A DNA stretch of 64,000 nt from Arcicella rigui (GTDB lineage Bacteria > Bacteroidota > Bacteroidia > Cytophagales > Spirosomataceae), in NCBI RefSeq assembly GCF_034929435.1, contig NZ_JAYFUM010000003.1, positions 1-64,000 of the forward strand, given 5' to 3'. The translations under genes were made by a program, and so were the position numbers. Of the stretch, positions 1-8,316 are shown piece after piece. A model generated the notes under the pieces. The model had not been told where the DNA came from, did no database searches, and saw nothing but the letters and a program-made list of their open reading frames with translations. Position 1 is the first letter of the stretch. Every line of letters starts with the position of its first letter.

Positions 1-126
1 TCCGAAATCCGAAATCCGAAATCCGAAATCCGAAATCCGAAATCCGAAATCCGAAATCCGAAATCCGAAATCCGAAATCCGAAATCCGAAATCCGAAATC
101 CGAAATCCGAAATCCGAAATCCGAAA
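1..126. repeat. TCCGAAA heptanucleotide tandem array
   Basis: Eighteen perfect head-to-tail copies of the 7-mer TCCGAAA run from the window edge to the first gene; the array probably continues to the left. The next three bases are the stop codon (TAA) of the minus-strand ROK kinase, so the array lies immediately 3' of that gene. Degenerate forms of the same word (CCGAAATCC, ATTTCGG) reappear near 16.7, 22.9 and 23.05 kb. Confidence 0.95.
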
Positions 127-1050
127 TTACAATAGTGCTGCTCCAAAAACCCCAGCACTATCTCCCAAAAGTGGTTTCACGATAGGAGTACTCAATTTTT
201 TATTATTGAAAATATACTTCTTGATTCGCTCGTAGCCTTCTGTATAAAGTAAATCAATGTTACCGACACCGCCACCAATCACGATTAAGTCTGGGTCTAA
301 AACATTAATCAAAGTAGAAATTCCTCTACCATAGTACTCCAACATTCTTTCGATAGTCGCCGTAGCAAAAGGGTCGGTATTGGCTAAATGTCTTTCTAAA
401 ATTTCTTTTAATCTAACAGGCTCGCCACTGGTAGTTAAGTAATATTGTTCAAGAGCCGTGCCTGAAATTACTTTTTCAGTACAACCAGATTTTCCACAGA
501 AACAAGGTTCACCGTTTTCTTCAAGAATATTATGTCCCCATTCACCGCCAATCCCGTGATGTCCGTTAATGATTTTTCCATGAACTACTAATCCTCCACC
601 AACGCCAGTACCTAAAATTACGCCGAATACTAATTCTGCATTTGGATAATTTTTGCCTGCACCCATCAAGGCTTCTGCCAAAGCAAAACAATTGGCATCG
701 TTCGCCAATTTTACGGTAATACCCAAAGCTTTTTCTAAATCTTCGTGCATGGGCTGGTCGTTCATGCAAACGGTATTACAGTTTTTCATGGTTTTGGTGG
801 CAGGGTCAAGTACGCCTGGCGTGGCAAAACCAATTTTTGTAGGAGATTCACCTATTTCTTCAGCTACCAAATCTACTAATCTAACAATCTGCTGGATAAT
901 ATGCTGATAACCCTTGTAGGCTTCGGTGGGTAAGCGTTTTCTACAAATTACGGCAAGGTCGTTTTCTTTGTCCAATACAGCACATTCAATTTTCGTACCG
1001 CCTAAATCTATACCCCAAAGGTGAGCGGGGCTGGTAATGTTTGCTTTCAA
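127..1050 (-). CDS. ROK family sugar kinase (glucokinase/fructokinase type)
   Basis: Cytoplasmic ATP-dependent hexose kinase of the ROK family, 307 aa, the normal length. The ATP-binding motif GIDLGGTK is at residues 13-20, the catalytic-base segment ANDAN at 116-120 (Asp118), GTGVGGG at 147-153, EWGH at 170-173, and the ROK zinc motif CFCGKSGC at 183-190. The start codon is TTG (first base 1050); an in-frame TAA lies about 9 bp upstream and no nearby ATG exists, so TTG is the best start. The exact sugar (glucose, fructose, N-acetylglucosamine or N-acetylmannosamine) cannot be read from the sequence. No operon partner is visible to the right; the gene ends directly against the heptamer array. 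Confidence 0.9.
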   Translation of the reverse strand: MKANITSPAHLWGIDLGGTKIECAVLDKENDLAVICRKRLPTEAYKGYQHIIQQIVRLVDLVAEEIGESPTKIGFATPGVLDPATKTMKNCNTVCMNDQPMHEDLEKALGITVKLANDANCFALAEALMGAGKNYPNAELVFGVILGTGVGGGLVVHGKIINGHHGIGGEWGHNILEENGEPCFCGKSGCTEKVISGTALEQYYLTTSGEPVRLKEILERHLANTDPFATATIERMLEYYGRGISTLINVLDPDLIVIGGGVGNIDLLYTEGYERIKKYIFNNKKLSTPIVKPLLGDSAGVFGAALL

Positions 1051-1501
1051 GGTTTTTTACGAGTTATATTAAAATATTACAAATTAGGGATTACTTTAAT
1101 CAATAATTTTTGAGTACATTTGATAAAGTATGAGTTTTTACAATTCACGCTTCAAAAAAAACAAATTCTTCAAAAATCAATTCTTTTTTATGCCAAAAAA
1201 ATAATTTTTCTCCTTTTTTTGAAGAAAATAGCTTATATTTTAACTAAAATTTGAAATCTCAAATTTTGATTTATAAATCTTTTTGTGAAGAACAAATTAA
1301 TGAATTATTCATATTCGCTGTGAATGAACGACAAGCTCATTAGTCGGCACATTTCATTGAATAAAAACCGTGTGATTATAAAAAATTGAATCAGTCATTT
1401 TTAATTTAATAGACCTTTTAAACCATTTTTTCAACGTGATTATTCATTTTCTACTACTATTTTTCAAAGATTTTCAATAACATGAATAACACATTAAAGC
1501 C
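1051..1501. other. AT-rich divergent intergenic region
   Basis: About 450 bp between the divergent ROK kinase and transglutaminase-like genes. It is very AT-rich with several T runs. One plus-strand match to the Bacteroidota -7 element (TACATTTG, 1115-1122) is present but lies 380 bp from the next start. No convincing gene, RNA or repeat was seen. Confidence 0.4.
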
Positions 1502-2296
1502 ATGAAACTGCAAATAAGTTGCCAACTCGACTATGAGGCTTACTCATCAACGCCTTTAATTTTGATGCTCCGTCCCAGAAGTAACGCTGGTCAATGGATT
1601 ATCAAAGAGGAGTATGTACTTGAACCAAGCGTTCCTATCACAGAATACACAGATATATACGGTAATTTATGCCAACGTATTTTAAGCCCTGTCGGCAAAT
1701 TCACTGTTTTTACTTCTTCTATCGTTCAAACTGCTGATTTCATAGACGTAGCTCCGGGTGCGGAGTTTGTCTTGATTGAAGATTTACCTGCCGAAGAGCT
1801 TATTTATTTGCTTCCGAGTAGATATTGTGAATCAGATAAAATGGGAAATCTGGCTTTTCAGATTGTTGGTAATGCTTATCCGGGTTATGACCAAGTCGAA
1901 CTTATTCGCCGTTGGATTCATAATAATATTCGTTATCAGTATGGTTTTAGTACCGTTTCTACTTCTGCTCAAGATACTGCTTTTGCTAAAATTGGCGTTT
2001 GCCGTGACTTCTCGCATCTTGGTATTGCTTTATGTAGAAGTCTGAGTATTCCTGCCAGAATGGTTGTGGGCTATTTGCACGAATTGTATCCGATGGACTT
2101 ACACGCTTGGTTCGAGGCCTTCGTGGGTGGTCGTTGGTACACTTTTGATGCCACTCAGCCTTATCCTAAAGGAAATCGTGTGGTACTTGCTTACGGTCGT
2201 GATGCCGCAGACGTTGCTTTGGCTACTCAGTTTGGTAATATTTTCTTGTTAGGAATGCAAGTAAACGTTTCAGTGGCTGAAGAAGTAAACGCTTAG
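1502..2296 (+). CDS. Transglutaminase-like cysteine peptidase family protein
   Basis: A 264 aa protein of the transglutaminase-like superfamily. The catalytic triad is visible: Cys167 in GVCRDFSH, His201 in DLHAWFEAF and Asp216 in FDATQP. The first ~100 residues form the beta-rich N-terminal domain that usually precedes this core in bacterial relatives. There is no signal peptide, so it is probably cytoplasmic. Family members act as peptidases or amidases on peptides or isopeptide bonds; the substrate here is unknown. Its stop is one base from the stop of the convergent rsgA, so the 3' ends of the two transcripts must overlap. Confidence 0.85.
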   Translation: MKLQISCQLDYEAYSSTPLILMLRPRSNAGQWIIKEEYVLEPSVPITEYTDIYGNLCQRILSPVGKFTVFTSSIVQTADFIDVAPGAEFVLIEDLPAEELIYLLPSRYCESDKMGNLAFQIVGNAYPGYDQVELIRRWIHNNIRYQYGFSTVSTSAQDTAFAKIGVCRDFSHLGIALCRSLSIPARMVVGYLHELYPMDLHAWFEAFVGGRWYTFDATQPYPKGNRVVLAYGRDAADVALATQFGNIFLLGMQVNVSVAEEVNA

Positions 2297-2297
2297 T

Positions 2298-3221
2298 TTA
2301 TCTTCGGTTATCGTCATCGTCCATCATACTCAAATAACTATTGTAGCGACTTTCAGCAATGTCACCTTCGGCAACTGCTTCCAGTACTGCACATTTTGGC
2401 TCATTGATATGCTTACAATTGTGGTACTTACATTCGCCCAACATGGCTCTCATTTCTGGAAAAAAATGAGATAATTCTTGCTTGCTGATGTCAATTAAGC
2501 CCAATTCTTTGATACCCGGCGTGTCGATGATAAAAGTATTTTCTTCTAATTCAAACATCGTGGCAAAAGTAGTTGTGTGTACTCCTTTATTAGCGAAGCT
2601 TGAAATTTCGGTTGTTTTTAAATCTAACTCTGGAGCAATCTGATTTACCAAAGTAGATTTCCCGACACCCGAATGCCCAGAAACTAAAGAGATTTTATCC
2701 TTTAAAATACTCCTAAAACTTTCAATTCCTATTTTCCCAACGGCAGAAGTGAACACACAGGGATAGCCAATTTCCTCGTACATTGCCGCCAAATCTGCTA
2801 AGTAATCTTTCTCTTCGTCCGAAAGTAAGTCAATTTTATTGAAAACTATGGTAGTAGGTATCCTGAACGACTCTGCCGAAACCAAAAATCTGTCGATAAA
2901 ACCCAAAGAAGTTCTTGGATAATTTAGCGTTACAATTAGTACAGCTTGGTCGAGATTGGCAGCCAAAATGTGTCCCTGTGCTGTTTTATGCACTGATTTT
3001 CGGATGATATAATTTTCACGAGCTTCAATTTTAAAAATGGTCGCCATGTTTTCTTTTTCATCCTCAATCTCAAATGCTACTCTATCGCCAACCGCAATGG
3101 GGTTTGAAGTTTTCAATCCTTGAATTTTAAATTTACCTTTCAAACGACATTGCCATACATGCTTGTTTTCGTCAAGCACTTCATACCATGAACCCGTTGA
3201 GCGTATTACTAATCCTTTCAT
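2298..3221 (-). CDS. rsgA: Ribosome small-subunit maturation GTPase RsgA
   Basis: Circularly permuted GTPase that assists late 30S subunit maturation, 307 aa. An N-terminal OB-like domain (about 1-65) precedes the permuted G domain: G4 NKID at 128-131, G5 SA at 159-160, G1 P-loop GHSGVGKST at 182-190, G3 DTPG at 233-236. The C-terminal zinc knuckle uses Cys264, Cys269, His271 and Cys277. It follows waaA by 5 bp on the same strand, so the two are probably co-transcribed. The acidic tail (MMDDDDNRR) ends 1 bp before the convergent gene's stop. Confidence 0.97.
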   Translation of the reverse strand: MKGLVIRSTGSWYEVLDENKHVWQCRLKGKFKIQGLKTSNPIAVGDRVAFEIEDEKENMATIFKIEARENYIIRKSVHKTAQGHILAANLDQAVLIVTLNYPRTSLGFIDRFLVSAESFRIPTTIVFNKIDLLSDEEKDYLADLAAMYEEIGYPCVFTSAVGKIGIESFRSILKDKISLVSGHSGVGKSTLVNQIAPELDLKTTEISSFANKGVHTTTFATMFELEENTFIIDTPGIKELGLIDISKQELSHFFPEMRAMLGECKYHNCKHINEPKCAVLEAVAEGDIAESRYNSYLSMMDDDDNRR

Positions 3222-3226
3222 ATTTT

Positions 3227-4492
3227 TCAGAATATGGATAATTCTGTGATAAATTTTATAATCTTGTCTGTTCCGCCTAAATTCTCTTGCACGTAGCTTT
3301 GTATCAGTTCAGATTTTCCTTTTCTTATATTTTCGTTAAAGTATAATTCATCAAAATGTTCCTTAAATTCAGCCGTATCAGCAATGGCTTTTGCTCCGCC
3401 AATCCTAATTAAATCAACAGCTTCTTGAAATTTTTGATAATTGTTATTGCCAAAAAAAATGGGTAGTCCAAAAGTGGCAGCTTCCAAAGTGTTGTGCAAT
3501 CCTTTTCGGTAAGCTCCGCCAATCCAAGCAAATTCGGCGTACTGATACAGTGAAGAAAGCATTCCGATATTATCAATAAAAAGTACTTGTGCCGAAGCAA
3601 CAGAGCTATTACTTTCTTGATTGATACTTGAAAAACGAATACTTTTTGCTTGTAAATTTTTTCGCCAAGTTTCTATTTCTGCATCATGGATTTCGTGCGG
3701 AGCGATAATTACTTTGAGTTCTTCTTTGAAAGTATTCAAAAATGGAGCAATCACTTCAAAATCTTGTTCCCAGCACGAGCCAACAATCAGTAAAGGCTTT
3801 TTGTCTTTAAATTGTTCTACAATTGGAATTTGCTTTTTTGCCTCCGCAATCTGTTTTACTCTGTCAAAACGAGTATCTCCGCCGATGCTAATGTTTTGAA
3901 TATGAATGCTTTTTAATAAATCAAGAGAAATTTTATTTTGTACAAAAATATGACTAAAGTAGGTAAGAATATTTCTGTTGAAAGCTCCGTAGTTTTTAAA
4001 GAAGACTTGATTTGCTCTAAAAATGGCTGAAAATGAAATGGTTGGAATATTTTTTTCAGCAAGTGTTCTGAGGTAATAATACCAAAATTCATACTTCACA
4101 AAAAAAGCAATAGATGGCTGAAATGTTTCGATAAACTGGCGTGCATTATTGGCGGTGTCGATGGGTAGGTAAAAAACATAATCTGCTCCTTCATAATTTT
4201 TGCGGATTTCATATCCAGAAGGTGAGAAAAACGTAAGCAAAATTTTGTGTGTCTGGAAAGTACTTTTGTATTTCTCAATCACGGGGCGAGCTTGTTCAAA
4301 TTCACCCAAAGAAGCACAATGAAACCAAGCAAGTGGTCGGTCGCTTTCTGCTTTAAATCCGCTGTCAATTACTTGTTGATGAAAGTTTTTTCTACCCAAT
4401 AGCCAACTTTTGGCTTTTTTGTTGAAAGGGCTTACCAGCCAAATAATACACTGGTATAAATAAATGGAAATATGATAAAGTAGCTTCGACAA
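3227..4492 (-). CDS. waaA: 3-deoxy-D-manno-octulosonic acid (Kdo) transferase
   Basis: GT-B fold glycosyltransferase that adds Kdo from CMP-Kdo to lipid A precursor at the inner membrane, 421 aa. A hydrophobic N-terminal anchor (about 5-21) is followed by the family signature HCASLGEFEQ at 58-67, with the essential Glu at 64, and a C-terminal nucleotide-binding half with GGAYRKGLHNTLEAA and FGNNNYQKF. The first codon is TTG (first base 4492); no in-frame ATG exists nearby. It is the promoter-proximal gene of a waaA-rsgA pair. The enzyme making its donor sugar nucleotide, KdsB, is encoded at 29.3 kb. Confidence 0.95.
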   Translation of the reverse strand: MSKLLYHISIYLYQCIIWLVSPFNKKAKSWLLGRKNFHQQVIDSGFKAESDRPLAWFHCASLGEFEQARPVIEKYKSTFQTHKILLTFFSPSGYEIRKNYEGADYVFYLPIDTANNARQFIETFQPSIAFFVKYEFWYYYLRTLAEKNIPTISFSAIFRANQVFFKNYGAFNRNILTYFSHIFVQNKISLDLLKSIHIQNISIGGDTRFDRVKQIAEAKKQIPIVEQFKDKKPLLIVGSCWEQDFEVIAPFLNTFKEELKVIIAPHEIHDAEIETWRKNLQAKSIRFSSINQESNSSVASAQVLFIDNIGMLSSLYQYAEFAWIGGAYRKGLHNTLEAATFGLPIFFGNNNYQKFQEAVDLIRIGGAKAIADTAEFKEHFDELYFNENIRKGKSELIQSYVQENLGGTDKIIKFITELSIF

Positions 4493-4603
4493 ATGAAATT
4501 TGAATTAATTTTGAATCAAAATTACAGCTAATTAGTTTCATATTAAAACAAACATTCTATCAATTACTTAATCAGAATCAGCGATTACCGCTAATCAATT
4601 ACC

Positions 4604-4942
4604 ATGAACTGGAATCAATTAACCGAATTATCACAATTAGAAGCAATCAAAGAGGAGTCTAAGCAACAACCGATTTTGATTTTGAAGCACAGTACAACTT
4701 GTTCAATCTCATCAACTGCCAAGAATCGTTTGGAAAGAAATTGGAAGCAAGAAAGCGTTGGAGACTTAAAACCGTATTATTTAGATTTATTGAAATTCCG
4801 TCCGATTTCACAAGAAATAGCTTCAACTTTTGGCGTAGAACACCAATCTCCACAAGTATTAGTGATTCAAAATGGTGAATGTATTTACGATGCTTCACAC
4901 TTTGACATTTCTTTTGCTGAATTGGCAGAGAAAGTAGCGTAG
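4604..4942 (+). CDS. YtxJ-like bacillithiol-system redox protein
   Basis: Small thioredoxin-fold protein of 112 aa in the YtxJ family, predicted to act as a monothiol bacilliredoxin-type reductase. The single N-terminal active-site cysteine is in KHSTTCSIS (Cys33), and the cis-proline loop is in HQSPQVLV. Presence of this protein is commonly taken as a sign that the organism uses bacillithiol, which is plausible for this phylum but not shown here. It faces the OsmC-type thiol peroxidase-like gene across a repeat-filled gap. Confidence 0.85.
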   Translation: MNWNQLTELSQLEAIKEESKQQPILILKHSTTCSISSTAKNRLERNWKQESVGDLKPYYLDLLKFRPISQEIASTFGVEHQSPQVLVIQNGECIYDASHFDISFAELAEKVA

Positions 4943-5195
4943 ATGTCATTTAGTGATTGAGTGAATTGTGAATTAGTGATTTTTTAGATTGTGATTGAGT
5001 GAGTTGTGAATTAGTGATTTTATGAAAAGAAAATTAATTTTTGGGAACTCAATTTAGATTAATCTGCTTTCTAATCACTAAATCACTAAATCACTAAATC
5101 ACTAAATCACTAAATCACTAAATCACTAAATCACTAAATCACTAAATCACTAAATCACTAAATCACTAAATCACTAAATCACTAAATCACTAAAT
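4943..5195. repeat. AATCACTA octamer array with degenerate complementary arm
   Basis: The right part, 5073-5192, is fifteen perfect copies of the 8-mer AATCACTA. The left part, 4947-5023, contains scattered reverse-complement words (TTAGTGATT, GTGATTGAGTGA, GAATTAGTGATT), so the gap can fold into a long imperfect hairpin. The array lies between convergent genes, and the stop codon (TAG) of the minus-strand OsmC gene is part of its last full unit. Confidence 0.95.
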
Positions 5196-5603
5196 CCATT
5201 CAAAACTCACAACTTGTTCTACCTCTGGATGGAGGCTTAATGATACGGGGCATTTATGAGCAGTGTTCTCCAATTTTTTAATTTGTTCTTCAGTAAGGAC
5301 AATATTTGTCTTCAATTGTAAGTTAATTTCCAAACGAGCCACTTTTCTGGGCGGAGTCTGCGACATGATTTTAGTTACTTCTGCCGAAGAACCTGCCAAC
5401 TCGATGCCGTCACGTTGTGCTACAATTGCCATGGTCGTAAGCATACAAGTACCCGTAGCCGTTGCCAATAAGTCGGTAGGAGAGAAGGCTTCTCCTTTAC
5501 CCATATTGTCGGTAGGAGCATCGGTAACTAATTGGCTACCAGACTGCAAATGAATAGATTCTGTGCGAAGGTCGCCTAAATAAGAGGTTTTAACTGTGGG
5601 CAT
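5190..5603 (-). CDS. OsmC family protein
   Basis: 137 aa protein of the OsmC/Ohr superfamily; characterised members reduce organic hydroperoxides with a two-cysteine site. Both cysteines are present: Cys53 in GTCMLTTMAI and Cys118 in HKCPVSLS. The segment GEAFSPTDLLATATGTC is typical of the YhfA/OsmC-like branch rather than Ohr. ATG at 5603. The reading frame terminates inside the octamer array, so the last residues (FEWI) are fixed by sequence bordering the repeat. The neighbouring convergent gene encodes a thiol redox protein, in keeping with a peroxide or thiol stress role. Confidence 0.9.
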   Translation of the reverse strand: MPTVKTSYLGDLRTESIHLQSGSQLVTDAPTDNMGKGEAFSPTDLLATATGTCMLTTMAIVAQRDGIELAGSSAEVTKIMSQTPPRKVARLEINLQLKTNIVLTEEQIKKLENTAHKCPVSLSLHPEVEQVVSFEWI

Positions 5604-5759
5604 AATGTTGTTTATTTGATGATTTTTGTTTTAAATTTAAACAAATCACGGCAGATTCCGTATTTTTATCGTAATTATATCCCTTTGAGTGGAAGAAAGA
5701 CCTAAAGAATCGACAAACAATTCTGTTTTTTCATTCATATAAATTCTGATTCAAACATT

Positions 5760-6566
5760 GTGAAAAAATTACTAAGCACTACTTTATACATCGTTTTAGC
5801 TTTCCTTACGCTAAACACCGTTACTGCTCAACGCCGCAATAGTAGCGGGCCGGCGGCTACCAAAACCACAAAACCTACAAAAGCCAAAGAGAAAGAAGTA
5901 GTCGATGAAAATAACTATCACTCAATCTTATCTTTTGGTATAACTACCAATACAAATTCGGGCTTATTAGGCGGTTTTGCGGCTAAAAAAGAAATTGTGA
6001 TTAACAGTGGTTCAAGTTTACATCAGTTACATTACTTTGGTCTTGAGCTTGTGAATGTGAATCACCCAAAACAAAGCTCTGTTAATGTAGGAGGCAATGG
6101 TAGCAGTTATACTTATGGTAAACAAAACTATTTGTTTGCTATTCGCCCGCAATACGGACGTGAGTTTAATTTGTTTCACCGTTCGTCTGATGGAGGAGTA
6201 AGCGTAAGTGGAATTATTGCAGGTGGACCCACTATCGGTTTAGAAAAACCTTATTATCTTCAGATTTATTACGGAAGAGGTATTTTTAGAGATGAAGTAT
6301 ATGACCCCAACAAACACAATGTAACTAATATCGCAGGTACTGGTGGTTTTTTTGAAGGTTTGGGGAATTCTAAAATTGTGCCGGGAGCAAATATCAAAGC
6401 GGCTCTTAACTTTGAATTAGATGCTTTTCGCCAGTCGAATATTAGTTTAGAAATTGGCTTTTTAGCCGAAATCTATCAGCGAAATATCAATATTATGTCT
6501 TTTGCCGAAAATCAAAAAGTATTTACTTCAGGTTATTTGACACTCTATTTTGGTGGAAAAAATTAG
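5760..6566 (+). CDS. Secreted protein, probable outer-membrane beta-barrel
   Basis: 268 aa protein not assigned to a named family. A signal peptide is clear (lysines at 2-3, hydrophobic 5-20, cleavage probably near VTAQ at 20-23), followed by a low-complexity Ala/Lys/Thr linker. The rest is rich in alternating aromatic and Gly segments (YLFAIRPQYGREFNLF, LQIYYGRGIF) and ends GYLTLYFGGKN, a pattern usual for Bacteroidota outer-membrane barrels. The start codon is GTG. A strong terminator follows at 6615, so it is probably monocistronic. Confidence 0.7.
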   Translation: MKKLLSTTLYIVLAFLTLNTVTAQRRNSSGPAATKTTKPTKAKEKEVVDENNYHSILSFGITTNTNSGLLGGFAAKKEIVINSGSSLHQLHYFGLELVNVNHPKQSSVNVGGNGSSYTYGKQNYLFAIRPQYGREFNLFHRSSDGGVSVSGIIAGGPTIGLEKPYYLQIYYGRGIFRDEVYDPNKHNVTNIAGTGGFFEGLGNSKIVPGANIKAALNFELDAFRQSNISLEIGFLAEIYQRNINIMSFAENQKVFTSGYLTLYFGGKN

Positions 6567-6614
6567 TTATTTCAACCTAATTTTATCCTAAAACAAGGTA
6601 ATATTTAAAAATAG

Positions 6615-6660
6615 CGTCAGGAAAATGTAAACCAATTTCATTTTCCTGACGTTTTTATTT
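6615..6660 (+). terminator. Rho-independent terminator
   Basis: A perfect 13 bp stem (CGTCAGGAAAATG pairing with 6639-6651) with an 11 nt loop is followed by TTTTATTTT. It ends the 5760-6566 transcript. Confidence 0.9.
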
Positions 6661-6670
6661 TAATAGCATT

Positions 6671-6678
6671 TAACTTTG
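6671..6678 (+). promoter_or_regulatory. Candidate -7 element for lipA
   Basis: TAACTTTG matches the Bacteroidota -7 consensus TAnnTTTG and lies 36 bp before the lipA start, just downstream of the preceding terminator. No good TTTG -33 element was seen at the usual spacing. Confidence 0.4.
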
Positions 6679-6713
6679 TAGCATAATAGTATTGTTCAAG
6701 GAATAGACAGACG

Positions 6714-7598
6714 ATGATAGAACTACCAGTAATAGCTCCGAAAGCGGAGACAGCCTCGAAGCATTCTAAAAAACCAAGTTGGTTAAGAGTAAAACTGCCG
6801 ATTGGTCAGGAGTATGCAAGGGTACGTAATATTGTAGATGAATACAAACTACATACCATTTGTCAATCAGGAAATTGCCCAAATATGGGCGAGTGTTGGG
6901 GAGCTGGTACGGCAACCTTTATGATTTTAGGCAACGTTTGTACACGTTCTTGTACTTTTTGTGCCGTAGCGACTGGTCGCCCGAACGAATATGATGCCGA
7001 CGAGCCACGCCGTGTAGCAGAAGCCATCAAATTGATGGGTGTTAAACACGCTGTAATTACTTCGGTAAACCGTGATGAATTAAAAGACCGTGGTGCTGAA
7101 ATTTGGTATCAAACCGTTGTACAAGTGAAAGAAGCTTCTCCCAAAACAACGATTGAAACTTTGATTCCTGATACAAAAGGAAATTGGGATGCACTTTACC
7201 GAATGATTGAAGGCGGACAAGAAGTAGTTTCGCATAACATGGAAACCGTAGAGCGTTTGTACAGAAATGTACGTCCACAAGCAAAATATGCACGTTCATT
7301 AGAACAAACCAAGCGTACCAAAGAATTTGGAAAAAGAACCAAAACAGGTATTATGTTGGGTTTGGGAGAAACACAAGACGAAGTATTCAAAGCAATGGAT
7401 GATTTAGTAGAAAATGGTTTAGATGTTTTGACATTAGGACAATACCTCCAACCTACTAAAATGCACCATGAAGTAATTGAATGGATTCATCCAGATACTT
7501 TTGCGATGTACAAAGAAGAAGGATTAAAGCGTGGTATTCAATATGTAGAGTCGGGTGCATTGGTGCGTTCAAGCTATCATGCTGAAAGACATATTTAA
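6714..7598 (+). CDS. lipA: Lipoyl synthase
   Basis: Radical SAM enzyme that inserts two sulfur atoms into the octanoyl group on lipoyl domains of 2-oxoacid dehydrogenases and GcvH; 294 aa. The auxiliary cluster motif CX4CX5C is at Cys50, Cys55 and Cys61, the radical SAM motif CX3CX2C at Cys76, Cys80 and Cys83, and the C-terminal RSSYHA signature at 285-290. All expected ligands are present. It appears to be a single-gene transcript, with a -7 element at 6671 and a hairpin terminator at 7621. No lipB lies next to it. Confidence 0.98.
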   Translation: MIELPVIAPKAETASKHSKKPSWLRVKLPIGQEYARVRNIVDEYKLHTICQSGNCPNMGECWGAGTATFMILGNVCTRSCTFCAVATGRPNEYDADEPRRVAEAIKLMGVKHAVITSVNRDELKDRGAEIWYQTVVQVKEASPKTTIETLIPDTKGNWDALYRMIEGGQEVVSHNMETVERLYRNVRPQAKYARSLEQTKRTKEFGKRTKTGIMLGLGETQDEVFKAMDDLVENGLDVLTLGQYLQPTKMHHEVIEWIHPDTFAMYKEEGLKRGIQYVESGALVRSSYHAERHI

Positions 7599-7620
7599 GA
7601 AAAATATCTTGATTTAATAC

Positions 7621-7647
7621 AAAAGCCTCAGTTTTACTGGGGCTTTT
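7621..7647 (+). terminator. Hairpin terminator after lipA
   Basis: An 11 bp stem (AAAAGCCTCAG with CTGGGGCTTTT, one G-T pair) and a 5 nt loop sit 22 bp after the lipA stop. The T tract is part of the 3' arm. Confidence 0.75.
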
Positions 7648-7671
7648 GGCGTTTTAGGGACAAACATTTCG

Positions 7672-7868
7672 TCACGAAAGCTTGCTCCAACTTGGAGGGA
7701 AGAAATATTGTGTTGTGAAAGCTTGCTCCAACTTGGAGGGAAGAAATATTGTGTTGTGAAAGCTTGCTCCAACTTGGAGGGAGGAAATATAGTGTTGTGA
7801 AAGTTCGCTCCAATTTGGAGGGAAGAAATATTGCGTTGTGAATGTTCGCTCCAATTTGGAGGAAGAAA
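7672..7868. repeat. 41 bp tandem array, left copy (5 units)
   Basis: Five units with exact 41 bp spacing (anchors at 7681, 7722, 7763, 7804 and 7845). Each holds the palindrome CTCCAA-n-TTGGAG followed by GGAAGAAATATTGTGTTGTG. The last two units carry the variant GTTCGCTCCAATTTGG. A related three-unit array lies at 11425-11545. As 41 is not a multiple of 3 it is not a coding repeat. Confidence 0.95.
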
Positions 7869-7871
7869 ATC

Positions 7872-7919
7872 TTAGAGCTTTCTTTCAATATTCTGTATAA
7901 AAGGAAAAAAAGCTTTGCC
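7872..7919 (-). pseudogene. 3'-end remnant of the 11550-12338 membrane-protein gene
   Basis: Read on the minus strand these 48 bp encode GKAFFPFIQNIERKL and a stop, matching the last 15 residues (GKAFYPFKQNIERKL) of the intact membrane protein at 11550-12338. The homology includes the bases after the stop (TCTTAG boundary) and the adjacent 41 bp array, and stops exactly where the first 192 bp element begins. It is best read as the truncated copy of a duplicated gene end. Confidence 0.85.
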
Positions 7920-8109
7920 CTCGCTTGGCGTAGTGTTCCTACACTACGTCAGAGTGAACTGCAATGTTACATTGCAAAAATGCAGAGCATTTTATAATTA
8001 TTCTCAAGCTGTGTACGTATGTACTTATTCTATCAGTCGCAGACTAAGCGTTGCCTTCTAAGAAGGTCTGACACACTGACGTAGTGAAAAACACTACGCC
8101 AAGCGAGGG
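7918..8109. mobile_element. 192 bp palindromic element, copy 1
   Basis: First of four near-identical elements in the same orientation. The ends are inverted repeats of about 35 bp, outermost CCCTCGCTTGGCGTAGTG, and each end is also a small hairpin (CGTAGTG...CACTACG). The interior holds further palindromes: GCAATGT-T-ACATTGC, AAATGC-AGA-GCATTT and CCTTCTAAGAAGG. It has no ORF. It is called a MITE-like or structured repeat; no target-site duplication was found. Confidence 0.8.
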
Positions 8110-8292
8110 CTTTTGCTCTTTGTTTTCAAAGGTAAAAATATCGGTTGTTTGACTTTTGTGCAAAAATCGTTTTGTGGGTCACTACGCCAAGCGGGGAAAT
8201 ATCAATAGTTTTACGGCTTTTGCTCTTTGTTTTCAATTACAAAACTATCGGTTGTCCGATATAGTGCAAAAAGCGTTTTTTGTGGGTCGCTA
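8110..8292. repeat. Two tandem copies of a ~90-108 bp repeat (copies a and b)
   Basis: Copy a (8110-8196) and copy b (8197-8292) share CTTTTGCTCTTTGTTTTCAA, a variable ATCGGTTGT stretch, CGTTTT and TGTGGGTC. They end in CACTACGCCAAGCGGGG (copy a) or CGCTAGATAG (copy b). A third copy is at 9373-9480. The ends of copies a and c resemble the terminal CTACGCCAAGCG of the 192 bp element. No coding potential was seen. Confidence 0.85.
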
Positions 8293-8316
8293 GATAGAGA
8301 TGTCCTTCGGAACATC

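Noticed and set aside
1115..1122. TACATTTG as a promoter for the transglutaminase-like gene
   Set aside because: It is 380 bp from the start and lacks a -33 partner; likely chance in AT-rich sequence.
7634..7888. Minus-strand open frames across the 41 bp array
   Set aside because: The unit length is not a multiple of 3, the frames are repetitive, and no start or family signal exists; they are by-products of the array.
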